From: Bacteroidota bacterium
Lineage (GTDB): Bacteria > Bacteroidota > JABWAT01
NCBI GenBank assembly: GCA_013360915.1
Contig: JABWAT010000021.1
Coordinates: 1-40,788 of the forward strand
Reading direction: 5' to 3'
Length of the DNA: 40,788 nt
Within the stretch, counting starts at the first letter, position 1, and every line of letters begins with the position of its first letter. Under the pieces are notes generated by a model. That model ran no database searches. It saw only the letters and a list, made by a program, of their open reading frames with translations, and was not told where the DNA came from. Below, piece by piece: positions 28,101 to 35,223 of this stretch. The translations under genes and the position numbers were made by a program.

Positions 28101-29668
28101 AGTGGCTCCGCGCAAATGGGTCACGAATATCAGTCAAATGGGTGGTAAGCGCTCAATACGCATCTTCATGGAAATATTTCTCGGGTGCTTTGGCTGCACC
28201 AGACGAGGCGACTCATGCCAGACTACTCCTGGTGAACATGACATCTCCGAACACCGAGGTCTACTTCAACAATATCAGTTTCAGTGAAGATGGTCTTGCA
28301 TTTGCTTATGATGGCAACGGAAACACCATCAAAGACCTGAATCGTGATATTGCCTCCATTCAGTATAACTTCCTGAACCTTCCCGAAGTCATTACCCGGG
28401 TTGATCAAAGTTCTGTACGTTATGCCTATTCCTGGTCCGGTCAACGGCTTTTCAAAATAATTGGTACGGATACCACCGTTTATATACGTACGGCGACAGG
28501 TGAAATTGCTGGCGAGTTTTTGAACACGACCAGCAATACTTCCTATATAACCATTCTTGGGGCAGATAATTCAGCGGCCGGGCAGTTCAGAAAAGAAAGT
28601 GGAAACTGGAAGTCCTTCTTTTTTGTGAAAGATCATTTGGGCAATAACCGGTTAACCCTCCGGGTAGAAGGCTCTTCACAAACAGTGGTGAGTGCAACCG
28701 ACTACTATCCCTTCGGTTCGGTAGCCCGGGAAATGAACGCATCATCCGTTGAGAATGCCAAGTTCCGTTACCAGGGAAAGGAACGCGACCTAGAGACAGG
28801 GTATGATTATTTTGAAGCAAGGACCTATGATAGTCAACTTGGTCGGTTTTTGCAGGTGGACCCGTTGTGGGAAAAGTACAGATTCATGAGCACCAATGGA
28901 TTTGTTGGAAACAATCCAATTATATTAATTGATCCAGATGGAATGGAAATATATTATTCTCAAGATGGTACAAAACTTGGGCAGGTTGGAGATAATACAG
29001 ATATACGTGTAATTAATTCTACAACCTCAAAGAAGGATGCATTGAAGTTGATTGAAGAAGCAAATGCAAAGACAAATGGCTCTGAGACCGCTTCAAATGA
29101 ATTGACCGTTGAGAGTGTAGCCTATTCTGAATATTTTAAAACGGTTTCGGATGTTACAAATGGTGCAGCACTTGAAACATACAAGAACAACAACAATGAT
29201 TGCAATGAAGCGGCCATTCAACAGTTGGCTAACGAGGGAGTCACACAAGGTGGACCTGCAACAGCCATAAATGCTGTAGTTGATAATTCGTTGACTATAA
29301 ACACGAAGGCGGGAAATAACAGTGATCTTACAGCTGATCCAATTGGTGCTTCTATTTTAATACAAACTCAACTAAATAAGGGAAATCCGGTAATGGTAGG
29401 TGTAAAAGAAACAAAAAATGATGGGACCGTTCCGAATCCGGGTAATACAAATGCTCTAACTGGACATTTTGTGGTCATCAGATCAAGTAATGTTTCGAAT
29501 GGAATAGTTCAATTTAACTATTTAGACAATGCAAGTAGTTCGTCTGGAAAAAGTGCAAAAAACAATTTTACATTAAATACAAGTAATGGTGAAATCTATG
29601 ATAACTCCGTTCATGCAAGACCGAACTACTCGAACTATTTAGTAACGGAAGTTAGGAGGAACAATTGA
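22157..29668 (+). CDS. Full-length Rhs/YD-repeat polymorphic toxin with C39/papain-like peptidase tip
   Basis: This is a 2503-residue exported protein with a Sec signal (1-22, ending LQA). An N-terminal wall domain typical of Bacteroidota Rhs proteins follows (PVSFSYSSDIRYADPAGWIGLGW). YD-type repeats include FEYQYDEWGRVRFIID, LRYEYDVMGGLL, FEYDKIGRLL and FAYDGNGNTI. A jelly-roll-like insert lies about 1885-2050. The Rhs-associated core covers about 2155-2260 (DHLGNNRLTLRV, DYYPFGS, YQGKERDLETGYDYFEART, GRFLQVDPL, ILIDPDG). After it comes a 245-residue tip that turns AT-rich. Cys2349 (NDCNEAA), His2437 (GHFVVI) and Asp2457 (YLDNAS) have the order and spacing of a C39-like peptidase, with the typical LNKGNPVMVGV strand before the His. 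The product is probably a contact or secreted toxin; the export route beyond Sec is unknown. Confidence 0.88.
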   Translation: MFRQWFSIIWFFILVTTTTLQAQVGAPGSFEKYEFQPEAWSLPEFTAGDVDVHGNYNTKIDLLSISSPSGISVPVSFSYSSDIRYADPAGWIGLGWRWNPGSVNRQVVGSLPILSKELAGEIKTIYEEMLAMGSNGPDLASNIVSYFKETGQKRSWDGLKDIYTVSLPNGASVKFSLNTSGPGGTVSGGENYHLFQSHGDKSYEIRGYFSSAGIKGRVKQCPPFFVNGITCFPDNQSFDYYAFVIRDASGTQYIFSETTKEIYRGKNGLKSEYFNSWRITAVVSPMNINWIDPINQISLSPETILYEYINCENSLTTIKEGHNCNNFDGLEDYKNSKYLVGIQSINERIEVNLTEDTDEDITKYMTSILRQDINTTEEDLEFDYEITTRKRIQAISKFINLNNQRGDTLNHVILRVENSNGKTFLISMRDEVKNLNYGFDYFEYYPTDDGFRFNLRKHLFFNSARYYHTIDGQAGRYNWRNCSWDINGYYKKSDHCYAGNLYPVKGQLTSILYPTGKKEKIDYETKEIFIDSLFSIRSRILDTYFFTNPVFNKGILRVHLAREFGREANIQYPQKDYEAMTQMVNMGLLSQVQMNTIISNYKAAHSVVSYFGKSVVKSITIQNANEQKSVKTSYEFTDGWFGGIPNELNFQRFQSCSFINENGDLATLPIEPYKMQRAAKMMGTDNQVWFKKVISRTNKINPVETIRTYNQFAPQQHYLVVGPDGQSRASFVLFSTNMEDLYFDEKVQTITRTADANEIETTNYRDISQINTIYSFPNTLSDDWSSFGKVYGEFPKPHKTITYEKRGGLTVLKSYDCTLYDGRDIPIAQAQWVGMNEAKDSSEFKFSYTVMGRHLYSQYNVSNQLSVAFQSLAGIYKTRGGLSDQFEFPWNQISGLFPNQYAGYDGTAMVTIPKHIVITSNQVTTSGSFAFGFYPTAIYKGKSESGLLFSCTISENNPSPNWKNTLKYKDYNSFGRPVAVETDFLLEQTFYGSEADPFSENPGLSNWYKATGKIISNLDGTIKSRISARYNSKNLLSMASNDYQSFSFSYDRSGRLNEIRRGTDLIAKNEYNLVNSTISGIQNTDQKFNFIKNYKFFYSSPDSFICNTIFHDGLMLVQKATGSNSRQMVTIPLYDEDWRVVGETVPLENAGGPGFSYDFTKGVSQLTLKNLSQPVEKGVMKANRLSPFPVESVIEGLAPDYDDMSSFTVGFLPYTYLHESQNKSSVRTRKPGADFMGGNAWAIQSKYQRNNTLYSIAADEDRQVVKLSTTQPGGRIWSERILSLHLDGVPLYPINQINGKIDDPDLYPDTSEWVELNSSTLYYDIKPGYGLFLANLADLSLQFPGKNLSVRIRDFFTKEIMASHPLTGVSDSLVLPLIPGRYYVDMYADFDQLIQVGNNGIQAFAFRYEDLKTIQKVSYQYNRYGHVSIVTHPDGKQTKYVTNFWGNVVKKESPYHNAKLKNGSFPESDVNNNPDFEYQYDEWGRVRFIIDPNMSAAGKMLYTKYDFLDRPVEVGEMTAGSNFSSANANNKEFPVTTVSNLKLSGISSPATDSPSAWVGVPATPNGVKPFQKMYYDLNSTLHGKPAAYGLGRLGYVVEYVPVSGSKYKTIRRYYNYSPEGYCTEVNTIIGTDQQQETYGQHDLMGKFRFYQLKMNSSILMTRWIDYYPLGHVKHLWQSTNGIKPSVPTLRYEYDVMGGLLKEIAQGTELTVTLRDIRGWVHKIEAGSHFSEELYYHKLPEDFQPGSTGSESFPLHFSGNISFMKTYQSTFQSANPVTITGFEYDKIGRLLSSRTLNTAGEEIGLFNMDLRYDIMGNILSQSKNTQNMETGHPFQVDDMVYQYADGRLMNVLDRIDTDQTDDYETVRNSIIGSGEAMFVTTKPVTETFDEFGVKTGDRPVSETWDAVGFYGGADPASSVSTISESGDIVLKLRPTTEYTNSSIRSTLQPVTPKRQYLLSGKYKGKPYFNGEVNVNPKVYAGIEWLRANGSRISVKWVVSAQYASSWKYFSGALAAPDEATHARLLLVNMTSPNTEVYFNNISFSEDGLAFAYDGNGNTIKDLNRDIASIQYNFLNLPEVITRVDQSSVRYAYSWSGQRLFKIIGTDTTVYIRTATGEIAGEFLNTTSNTSYITILGADNSAAGQFRKESGNWKSFFFVKDHLGNNRLTLRVEGSSQTVVSATDYYPFGSVAREMNASSVENAKFRYQGKERDLETGYDYFEARTYDSQLGRFLQVDPLWEKYRFMSTNGFVGNNPIILIDPDGMEIYYSQDGTKLGQVGDNTDIRVINSTTSKKDALKLIEEANAKTNGSETASNELTVESVAYSEYFKTVSDVTNGAALETYKNNNNDCNEAAIQQLANEGVTQGGPATAINAVVDNSLTINTKAGNNSDLTADPIGASILIQTQLNKGNPVMVGVKETKNDGTVPNPGNTNALTGHFVVIRSSNVSNGIVQFNYLDNASSSSGKSAKNNFTLNTSNGEIYDNSVHARPNYSNYLVTEVRRNN

Positions 29669-30354
29669 AAGTTCTTATTCTATTGATAGTGTTATATCCC
29701 CTGTTTTTTGAGACTTTTGATTTAAAAAACAATGAGGTGAGGTATCGGTATTATTTAAACACCAAACTTATGCAATGTATAGATTCAACACTTCTTTGTA
29801 ATTGTGTCAATGGTATTGGAGAAGCAACATATATAATTGTTGTAGATAGCAGTGAATCGCAAAATGATTATATTGTTTGGCCACATAATGGTTTAAGAGA
29901 TCCGAGTACTTACAGGATAAGGAGTGATAGTTTACTTCCGAATGAATCCAAGGTCTTAACATTTAATAATTTGGTTTTAGCATCGATGATTTATCATAAT
30001 GATTTGTTGGAAATATCAATAGGCAAAAATAAGTACCATTTTATTATGGTGAAAGAAACTGTAAGCTTATATACAAAAGAAATTTATAGAATATTGTTTG
30101 GGTTGTTTAATGAAAACGTGAAGAAGCATGGTGCGGATTTAATAGCAATGACAGGAACAGATTCACTTGCCATTTCCTGCAATTATTGGTTTAATGACAA
30201 GGATATGTTACACAAAATTGGTACATCTGTATCTTGGGTATATCAACTGGAAAATGACAGTCTTGTATTCTATAAAATCATGGGTGATGATCGGGATGCG
30301 TCAGATTCCTTGCTACTTAAAAAGGACTTTGGCATTAAATGGAAATGTGATTAA
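29665..30354 (+). CDS. Probable immunity protein for the C39-like Rhs tip
   Basis: This is a 229-residue protein unlike anything I recognise. It begins MKVLILLIVLYPLFF, a signal-like stretch, so it is probably exported. It starts with TTG at 29665, overlapping the rhs stop (TTGA), with AGGAGGA ideally placed at 29654-29660. The coupling to the toxin frame is what one expects of an immunity gene. It is AT-rich like the tip. Role inferred from position only. Confidence 0.7.
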   Translation: MKVLILLIVLYPLFFETFDLKNNEVRYRYYLNTKLMQCIDSTLLCNCVNGIGEATYIIVVDSSESQNDYIVWPHNGLRDPSTYRIRSDSLLPNESKVLTFNNLVLASMIYHNDLLEISIGKNKYHFIMVKETVSLYTKEIYRILFGLFNENVKKHGADLIAMTGTDSLAISCNYWFNDKDMLHKIGTSVSWVYQLENDSLVFYKIMGDDRDASDSLLLKKDFGIKWKCD

Positions 30355-30528
30355 TTATAGTATCGGCAACCTAAAATTACCTATTTTATTGCTAACTGGT
30401 TTCTGATTTATTGAGTATCTGTGGGAAAAGTTATCTTGTTCTTTGAAAATTAGAAAATTAGATTGGGTTTCCCGGCTTGTTTTGGAAATCCCGTGTCCGG
30501 TTTTGCAGCAACGGGAAGTCCTTTTCAA

Positions 30529-31578
30529 TCACAAGACCAACGCAGGTGTTTGGCTGGTTAGAAACAGACCACGCCACCTATTGTAAACCAGATTCCTCGG
30601 TGAGAAGGCCGTTGTTTCTCTGGCCAACCACCGGTATCGGAGCCTGCCCAATTTCAGCTTTGTTCGTATGTTTCAAAAGTCCTGCTCGACTCCGCACTGG
30701 ATTTTTGCTAGCCGGCTATAGCAAGTCGTCTCTTCCTCTGTCAGTAGGGGGCCCTTGTAACCCGTCTTTGTGTTCATGATATCTCTGTTTTTCCCAAGAC
30801 TACAATCAAAGGGTTTTTAAAGGTACCCACCTTCTGCGTAAACGGTTTGTCCTTTGTCAGCCTCAGCAATCAATTCTTCAATAACCTGGCTGTCATGAAC
30901 ACTGGCTGGTGTGGTCTGGAAATCAATGATCAATTTGCTCTTCCGGTCAACTTTGATATGATTCTTATACCCGAAATAGCTTTTCCCGTGCTTTTTGGTC
31001 CAATCTGCATCGGTATCCTGCTGACGTTCACTGTTGGGGTTGACTGGTTCCTCACTGTTACCATCCGGTTTCTTTGTCCGGGGACGGGGAGCTTCAACAA
31101 TACTGGCATTGATAATTCGACCAGTGTTCAGTATCAACTGGTGATCGGCTAACCGACGGTAAAACTCATCAAACAGTTTATTAAGTACTCCTTGTTGAGT
31201 TAATTGATCCCGAAATAACCAAATGGTCTTCGCATCCGGTACATCATCTTCAAGGTTTATTCCGAGAAACCGGCCGAAGCTCATCCGATCGAGTATCTGA
31301 AATTCCATTTGATCATCACTGAGATTATATAGCGTCTAAAGAATCAGAATCTTAAACATCATCACACGGTCAAAGGGAGGGCGACCACCTTTCTTCGGGT
31401 CTGTAACGGGGAAGTAATTTTCTATGATAGGGCGGAATGACTCCCAAGAGATTCTGGCGTTTAAATCAATCAAGACATCCTTCTTTTGCTGAACCTTCTC
31501 CGAACGTTTTTCCCCATCAAAGAAGCTCAGGATTTTCCGCTTTTTCCAAAAAATGGGAAGTCCTATTTTGCTGTTCAA
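30529..31578 (-). pseudogene. IS5-family transposase broken by three in-frame stops
   Basis: A single frame of 350 codons can be followed from the ATG at 31578 to TGA at 30529. It is interrupted by TAG at 31336-31338, TAA at 30817-30819 and TGA at 30673-30675, with no frameshift. Family motifs appear on both sides of each stop: GRPPFDRVMMFKILIL before and TLYNLSDDQMEFQILDR after the first, KSYFGYKNHIKVD and ASVHDSQVIEEL in the middle, GYKGPLLTEEE and CGVEQDF before the third, then FSPRNLVYN. The length is that of an intact IS5 transposase. The protein cannot be made, so the element is dead. Confidence 0.88.
30812..30827 (-). repeat. Copy of the IS end sequence inside the transposase frame
   Basis: GGTACCTTTAAAAACC on the minus strand at 30827-30812 matches the outer end of the element (GGCACCTTTAAAAACC at 31603-31588) at 15 of 16 bases, in the same orientation. 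It coincides with the TAA stop of the pseudogene. The reading frame and expected residue spacing continue on both sides, so no clear insertion is visible. Confidence 0.45.
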
Positions 31579-31603
31579 TTACTGTCAGGTTTTTAAAGGT
31601 GCC

Positions 31604-31823
31604 AGAGAGTAGTTAAAATGGATCCATTGATGGTCATAACAGCAATTGTTGGGACGCCAATGGGGGAGAATCATCAATAATACGATCCCGATTGGCAGAT
31701 TCATGCATTCATACCAGTGCCAGCGGACATGGACAAGTGAGGTCGTTCAGGATTTGTTTGTAAGGTTGAATATGATCATTTTGGTTGCTGGAATCGTCAT
31801 TCGAACCTTTGAATCATTGTGAC
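31604..31823 (+). other. Intergenic spacer without a recognisable gene
   Basis: These 220 bases between the IS end and the next orphan gene hold only short frames and no clear signal. An in-frame ATG at 31785 would lengthen the next gene by 13 residues without giving it a better start. Confidence 0.4.
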
Positions 31824-32450
31824 ATGAAATATCTGGCACACTTCTTATTAATAACGCTTATTCCACTAGAAATTGGAGTTGCCTTTGATTTATGGTCAAT
31901 TGGTTCTGTTCTGCATAAAAGGGTCATCGTTTTGGATAGCCCTGTTTTTGCCATTTTGGATGAAGAAAAAGTAGCCATCACTATCATTGATTCTATTTCG
32001 TGCGATTTTAATAATGATACCAGGAAGGACAGAATTTTAGTCATCGATGTGCAATGGGAAGAGAGGACAAATCAAAGTGAGAAATTTAAAAGGACGCTGG
32101 TTGTTTTAGAAAGCCTCAATGACGATAGTTTGGTTATAAAGACCTTGTACTGCAACCTGGTGTCGTCTGTATATCCTACCATGAATTCATTCCAGGATTT
32201 GGTTGGAAAAGGCGAAAATGAAATAGTATTGATTCACTCTAAAGGAATGAAATATAACTTTAAGTATAAAATGTTCCTAAAAGTTAATGATGAGGGAAAG
32301 CTTTTTCTGTTGGGAACAGAAACCATTTGTTCACAATATGAGAATGAGAATAAAATATCACAATTTATTAGTGAGATTCCCGCAGAGAATGTATCGCTAG
32401 ATGACACACTAATGTACTCTTCAATATGTGATTCCATTTGGAACAAGTGA
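31824..32450 (+). CDS. Orphan exported protein, possible immunity protein
   Basis: This is a 208-residue protein with a signal peptide (MKYLAHFLLITLIPLEIGVA). The segment CDFNNDTRKDRILVIDVQW resembles a D-x-N-x-D calcium-loop of FG-GAP/VCBS repeats. I know no family for the whole protein. The ATG at 31824 places the signal sequence at the N-terminus; the longer start at 31785 does not. It is AT-rich, lies among Rhs cassettes and has no adjacent toxin tip, so an orphan immunity gene is the best guess. Confidence 0.6.
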   Translation: MKYLAHFLLITLIPLEIGVAFDLWSIGSVLHKRVIVLDSPVFAILDEEKVAITIIDSISCDFNNDTRKDRILVIDVQWEERTNQSEKFKRTLVVLESLNDDSLVIKTLYCNLVSSVYPTMNSFQDLVGKGENEIVLIHSKGMKYNFKYKMFLKVNDEGKLFLLGTETICSQYENENKISQFISEIPAENVSLDDTLMYSSICDSIWNK

Positions 32451-32459
32451 GCATCATTA

Positions 32460-32897
32460 ATGATTTACAAACCCATTCGGGTCCTTCTCTTTCTGTTTAT
32501 TGGAACTATTGTTGTGTCCCTCCTTTTTCTTGCATGCAATGATGCGTCAGGAAGGCAGGACCATGCATTTGAATCCCAGACCAAAGAAACGAATCAATCT
32601 CATCATCTGCCGGATTCTCTGGATCCTGCTTGTTTGAACATGAGATATATTATCGCCGAATTCGGAAATCAGAGAGATACAGAATCCGTTATCCTGGATA
32701 CCACCTGGATCACCGATCGCTCACGATTGGATTCCCTGTTTTCATTTATCAGGAAGTATTCGACAGAAGAACCGGAACCTGCGGGTGATTCACTGTGGGT
32801 CCGGAAATTTGAAGTGGAAGGATTCAGCTTCAGTTTTACGTATTCAATCATCAATAACCGTTTTTGTCCTGCTGAGTTACTGGAGTATTTTTTCTGA
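32460..32897 (+). CDS. Orphan lipoprotein ending at an Rhs fragment
   Basis: This is a 145-residue lipoprotein with a long hydrophobic start and lipobox LFLAC (Cys26). The rest is short, acidic and unlike anything I recognise. It follows the previous gene by nine bases and probably shares its transcript. Its TGA stop at 32895 is immediately followed, in the same frame, by an Rhs-core fragment, so its 3' end may have been cut by the cassette junction. Role unknown; an immunity lipoprotein is possible. Confidence 0.55.
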   Translation: MIYKPIRVLLFLFIGTIVVSLLFLACNDASGRQDHAFESQTKETNQSHHLPDSLDPACLNMRYIIAEFGNQRDTESVILDTTWITDRSRLDSLFSFIRKYSTEEPEPAGDSLWVRKFEVEGFSFSFTYSIINNRFCPAELLEYFF

Positions 32898-33413
32898 ACA
32901 GGAACCCTCTCCGGTCTGAATAAGTACGGCTACTCCTGGTCGGGTGCACGGCTCTGGAAAAAGACCCCGGCATCCACTACCTTTTACCTTCGCGCATCGG
33001 ATGGAAGCATTCTCGGTGAGTACGCAGGGGCGGTTTCCACGCTGAAGTACCTCATGCTGCCAGGTGCGGGTGGTACCACGGAAGGTCAGTGGGAGATGAA
33101 TGGAACGACTTTCATGGCCGAGTATTTTTACATCACCGATCATTTGGGGAACAACCGTGTATCGGTGAAAAACGAAGGAGGCACCCCGCTCGTAACCGGC
33201 AAGACCGACTATTACCCGTACGGTTCCGTTTCCCGCGAGTGGACAACCTCAACCGAGAATTTGCGAAAGTTTAAATACCAGCAGAAAGTTGAGGTAATCC
33301 GAAATCCGGCTTTAGACGGAAACGTGACCTGGAAACAGGCTACGACTACTTTGAGGCTCGGACCTATGACAGCCAGATTGGGCGCTTTTTACAGGTGGAT
33401 CCGATGGCAGTGA
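32898..33413 (+). pseudogene. Displaced Rhs core fragment, cassette B
   Basis: An open frame without a proper start encodes YGYSWSGARLWKKTPA, then ITDHLGNNRVSVKN, DYYPYGSVSREW and NLRKFKYQQK. This is the Rhs-associated core up to the point where YQGKERDLETG is expected. There, 36-odd extra bases and a frame slip divert the frame, which ends at 33413. The normal continuation RDLETGYDYFEARTYDSQIGRFLQVDP is found one frame away. At base level the copy is very close to the cassettes at 34870 and 39518 and much less like the full-length rhs gene. Probably untranslated donor DNA for recombination. Confidence 0.8.
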
Positions 33414-34648
33414 AGTTCAATTCTATGTCTCCATTTTCTGCAATGGGCAATAGTCCTGTTTATTTAATTGATCCGGATGGTGAGGAGATAATTATCCACT
33501 ATGAAGAAGATGACGTAGATGAAAATGGCAAAGTAAGGAAAGACGCTAATGGTAACAACATCAAGGTTAATAAATCCTATACGTATCAGGCTGGTCAGAA
33601 ATATTCTGGTGGAAACTCATTTGTTGCTGGTGTTGTTGGTCAGTTAAATACAATATTGGCGAAAGGTGATGATTTTACGAAACAGGTAATTAATGAATTA
33701 TCCAGTACTGGTGAAAGTTCACAGGTTTATGATATTTTTTCAGTAAATGGTGGAGAAGAGTCGTTTAGTACAACCTCAAATAATTTAGAAAATGAACGTA
33801 ATGGTATACCTACTGGTTCAACTATGTTTTACAATCCTGAAACAGGCGGAGTAGATAAATTGGGTCATGAGCTTTCACATGCTTACGATAACCAAAAAGG
33901 AACCACCAATTTTGATAATCCTAATTTAGGAATAATGTATAATAAAAAGCCATTGTTAATGGATGAAATAAATGCGGTTGGTTTTGAAAATGGTGTACGT
34001 GTTAAAAATGGTATGCAACCAAGATCAGAATATGGCGGCGTCTCGATTCCAGATAAGTATTTAAAATCAAGAAGACCAGGACCCGGTAAACAGAAGTTAC
34101 CACCTTTTCGAAATAATATTATGAATGCAAAATTTATTATCACACTTCTACTTTGTTGTTTTTGCACACAAGGTTGTTTTTCCCAAGTGATTACAAGTGA
34201 TAAAGACAGTGTGTTTTATTGGAATAATTTCATGTCAAAATATGTTACTAAAACAATCAAATTTAATTCAAATAATATGATTTTGGTGCTTAGCACCAAT
34301 GATTATTTTTATGAATTATTTATTGAGTCTGGAACAATAATATCACGGGAAGAATTCAGAAATATTTGGGTTCGTGATACGGTAGAAGTTAGCCAACGCA
34401 CTTTTAATAAAATCAAAGATTTATCTTATGATCCGAACAAAATGAGTTCAGTGATTTTTCAGAAAAGTGCTTTAGAGATAGAAAAAGCATTTTTTAAGGA
34501 GAATATTATGGATGACGAAAAAATTAAGTTAGTTGATAGTCTTAATCATCTGGAGTTCGGGCGGTCGATTATCTACAAACTACTTCAAAACGGCTATTTA
34601 ATTAAACATTCTGAATATTACGGACTACCTTATATCGAGAGAAATTAG
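33293..34648 (+). pseudogene. Displaced Rhs tip B: M91-like metallopeptidase fused in frame to its immunity protein
   Basis: The frame opens after a TGA at 33290 and reads RDLETGYDYFEART...GRFLQVDPM, then the Rhs end YLIDPDG. The tip that follows contains GHELSHAYDNQKG (HExxH) and, later, MDEINAVGFENGVRVKNG with R-S-E-Y. Both blocks match the M91 (NleD-like) effector peptidases often found at Rhs C-termini. At about 34100 the tip ends, but no stop codon occurs: the frame continues through FRNNIMNAKFIITLL into a signal-bearing second protein. The only starts are a GTG at 33395 and internal ATGs without a ribosome site, so the tip is probably silent. Confidence 0.7.
34121..34648 (+). CDS. Probable immunity protein B (internal start)
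   Basis: From ATG 34121 a 175-residue protein begins with a clear signal sequence (MNAKFIITLLLCCFCTQGC), either a lipobox at TQGC or a signal-peptidase site after CFS. The rest is AT-rich and not known to me. It lies where an immunity gene for tip B should be, but the upstream stop and the AGGAGG seen in the other modules are missing. A deletion of a few codons at the junction would explain the fusion. If it is still made, it must start internally. Confidence 0.5.
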   Translation: MNAKFIITLLLCCFCTQGCFSQVITSDKDSVFYWNNFMSKYVTKTIKFNSNNMILVLSTNDYFYELFIESGTIISREEFRNIWVRDTVEVSQRTFNKIKDLSYDPNKMSSVIFQKSALEIEKAFFKENIMDDEKIKLVDSLNHLEFGRSIIYKLLQNGYLIKHSEYYGLPYIERN

Positions 34649-34695
34649 CTTGATTTTAACTGGCTGGTTTTGACCCATCTCCCCGTCTCGTCGTG

Positions 34696-34785
34696 GTTTG
34701 TTAGATTTATTGATCTGGTCTGAGAATTCTTCTCAGACCTCAAATTCTTAAAGCATGTTCTGTTCTTGAGAAATGTCTAACAAAC
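34696..34785 (+). repeat. Nested inverted repeats between cassettes B and C
   Basis: GGTCTGAGAA (34717-34726) and TTCTCAGACC (34730-34739) form a perfect ten-pair hairpin with a three-base loop. Around it, GTTTGTTAGA (34696-34705) pairs with TCTAACAAAC (34776-34785). No T-tract follows. The structure lies in the 222-base gap after immunity B and could be a terminator, a structured RNA or the remnant of a small mobile element. Confidence 0.55.
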
Positions 34786-34869
34786 ATTCGTTCCTCCGAT
34801 GGCTGTATCTTAGGGGAGAACAATAATTCTTTAAGTTCTTTGAAATACCTCTCCTTGTCTAGTACAATC

Positions 34870-35223
34870 GGAACAGAAGGTCAGTAGGAGATGAATGGAA
34901 CAACTTTCATGGCCGAGTATTATTACATCACTGATCATTTGGGGAACAACCGTGTATCGGTGAAAAACAACGGAGGCACTCCGCTCGTAACCGGGAAAAC
35001 AGACTACTACCCTTACGGTTCCGTTTCCCGCGAGTGGACAACCTCAACCGAAAATCTGCGAAAGGTTAAATACCAGCAGAAAGTTGAGGTAATCCAAAAT
35101 CCGGCTTTAGACGGAAACGTGACATCGAAACAGGCTACGACTACTTTGAAGCAAGAACCTATGATAGTCAACTTGGTCGGTTTTTGCAGGTGGACCCGTT
35201 GTGGGAAAAGTATTTTGAAATGA
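34870..35223 (+). pseudogene. Displaced Rhs core fragment, cassette C
   Basis: This is a shorter core copy than B and D. It starts near GAACAGAAGGTCAG, where a TGG codon has become TAG at 34885, so even a read-in frame would stop. It continues MNGTTFMAEYYYITDHLGNNRVSVKNN and carries the same extra bases and frame slip after KYQQK as cassettes B and D. The last 68 bases (35145-35212) switch identity and equal the full-length rhs gene at 28811-28878 with one mismatch. It is a mosaic made by recombination. Confidence 0.8.

Larger units (their letters stand above)
30365..31603 (-). mobile_element. Decayed IS5-family insertion sequence
   Basis: An element of about 1.24 kb surrounds the transposase pseudogene. 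Its upstream end (31603, reading leftward) begins GGCACCTTTAAAAACC. A degenerate partner, GGCAACCTAAAATTACC, lies at 30365-30381 just beyond the other end of the transposase. Size and position suit an IS5-family element, but the right end is poorly matched and no target duplication is evident. It sits between the rhs immunity gene and the first orphan gene, so it may have helped to assemble the array. Confidence 0.5.

Noticed and set aside
22157-29668. A type IX sorting domain on the Rhs protein
   Set aside because: Its C-terminus is the toxin tip; no sorting-type domain is present, so export by the PorZ-linked system is not supported.
30477-30779. A 100-codon plus-strand frame
   Set aside because: It lies antisense to the transposase pseudogene, whose minus-strand frame shows real family motifs.
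30529-31578. Stop-codon readthrough or recoding in the transposase
   Set aside because: TAG, TAA and TGA each occur, and neighbouring genes use all three as true stops, so decay is the simpler reading.
32460-33413. Readthrough of the TGA at 32895 joining the lipoprotein to the Rhs fragment
   Set aside because: The frames match, but a chance one-in-three event is enough; no readthrough signal is visible and the downstream core is itself damaged.
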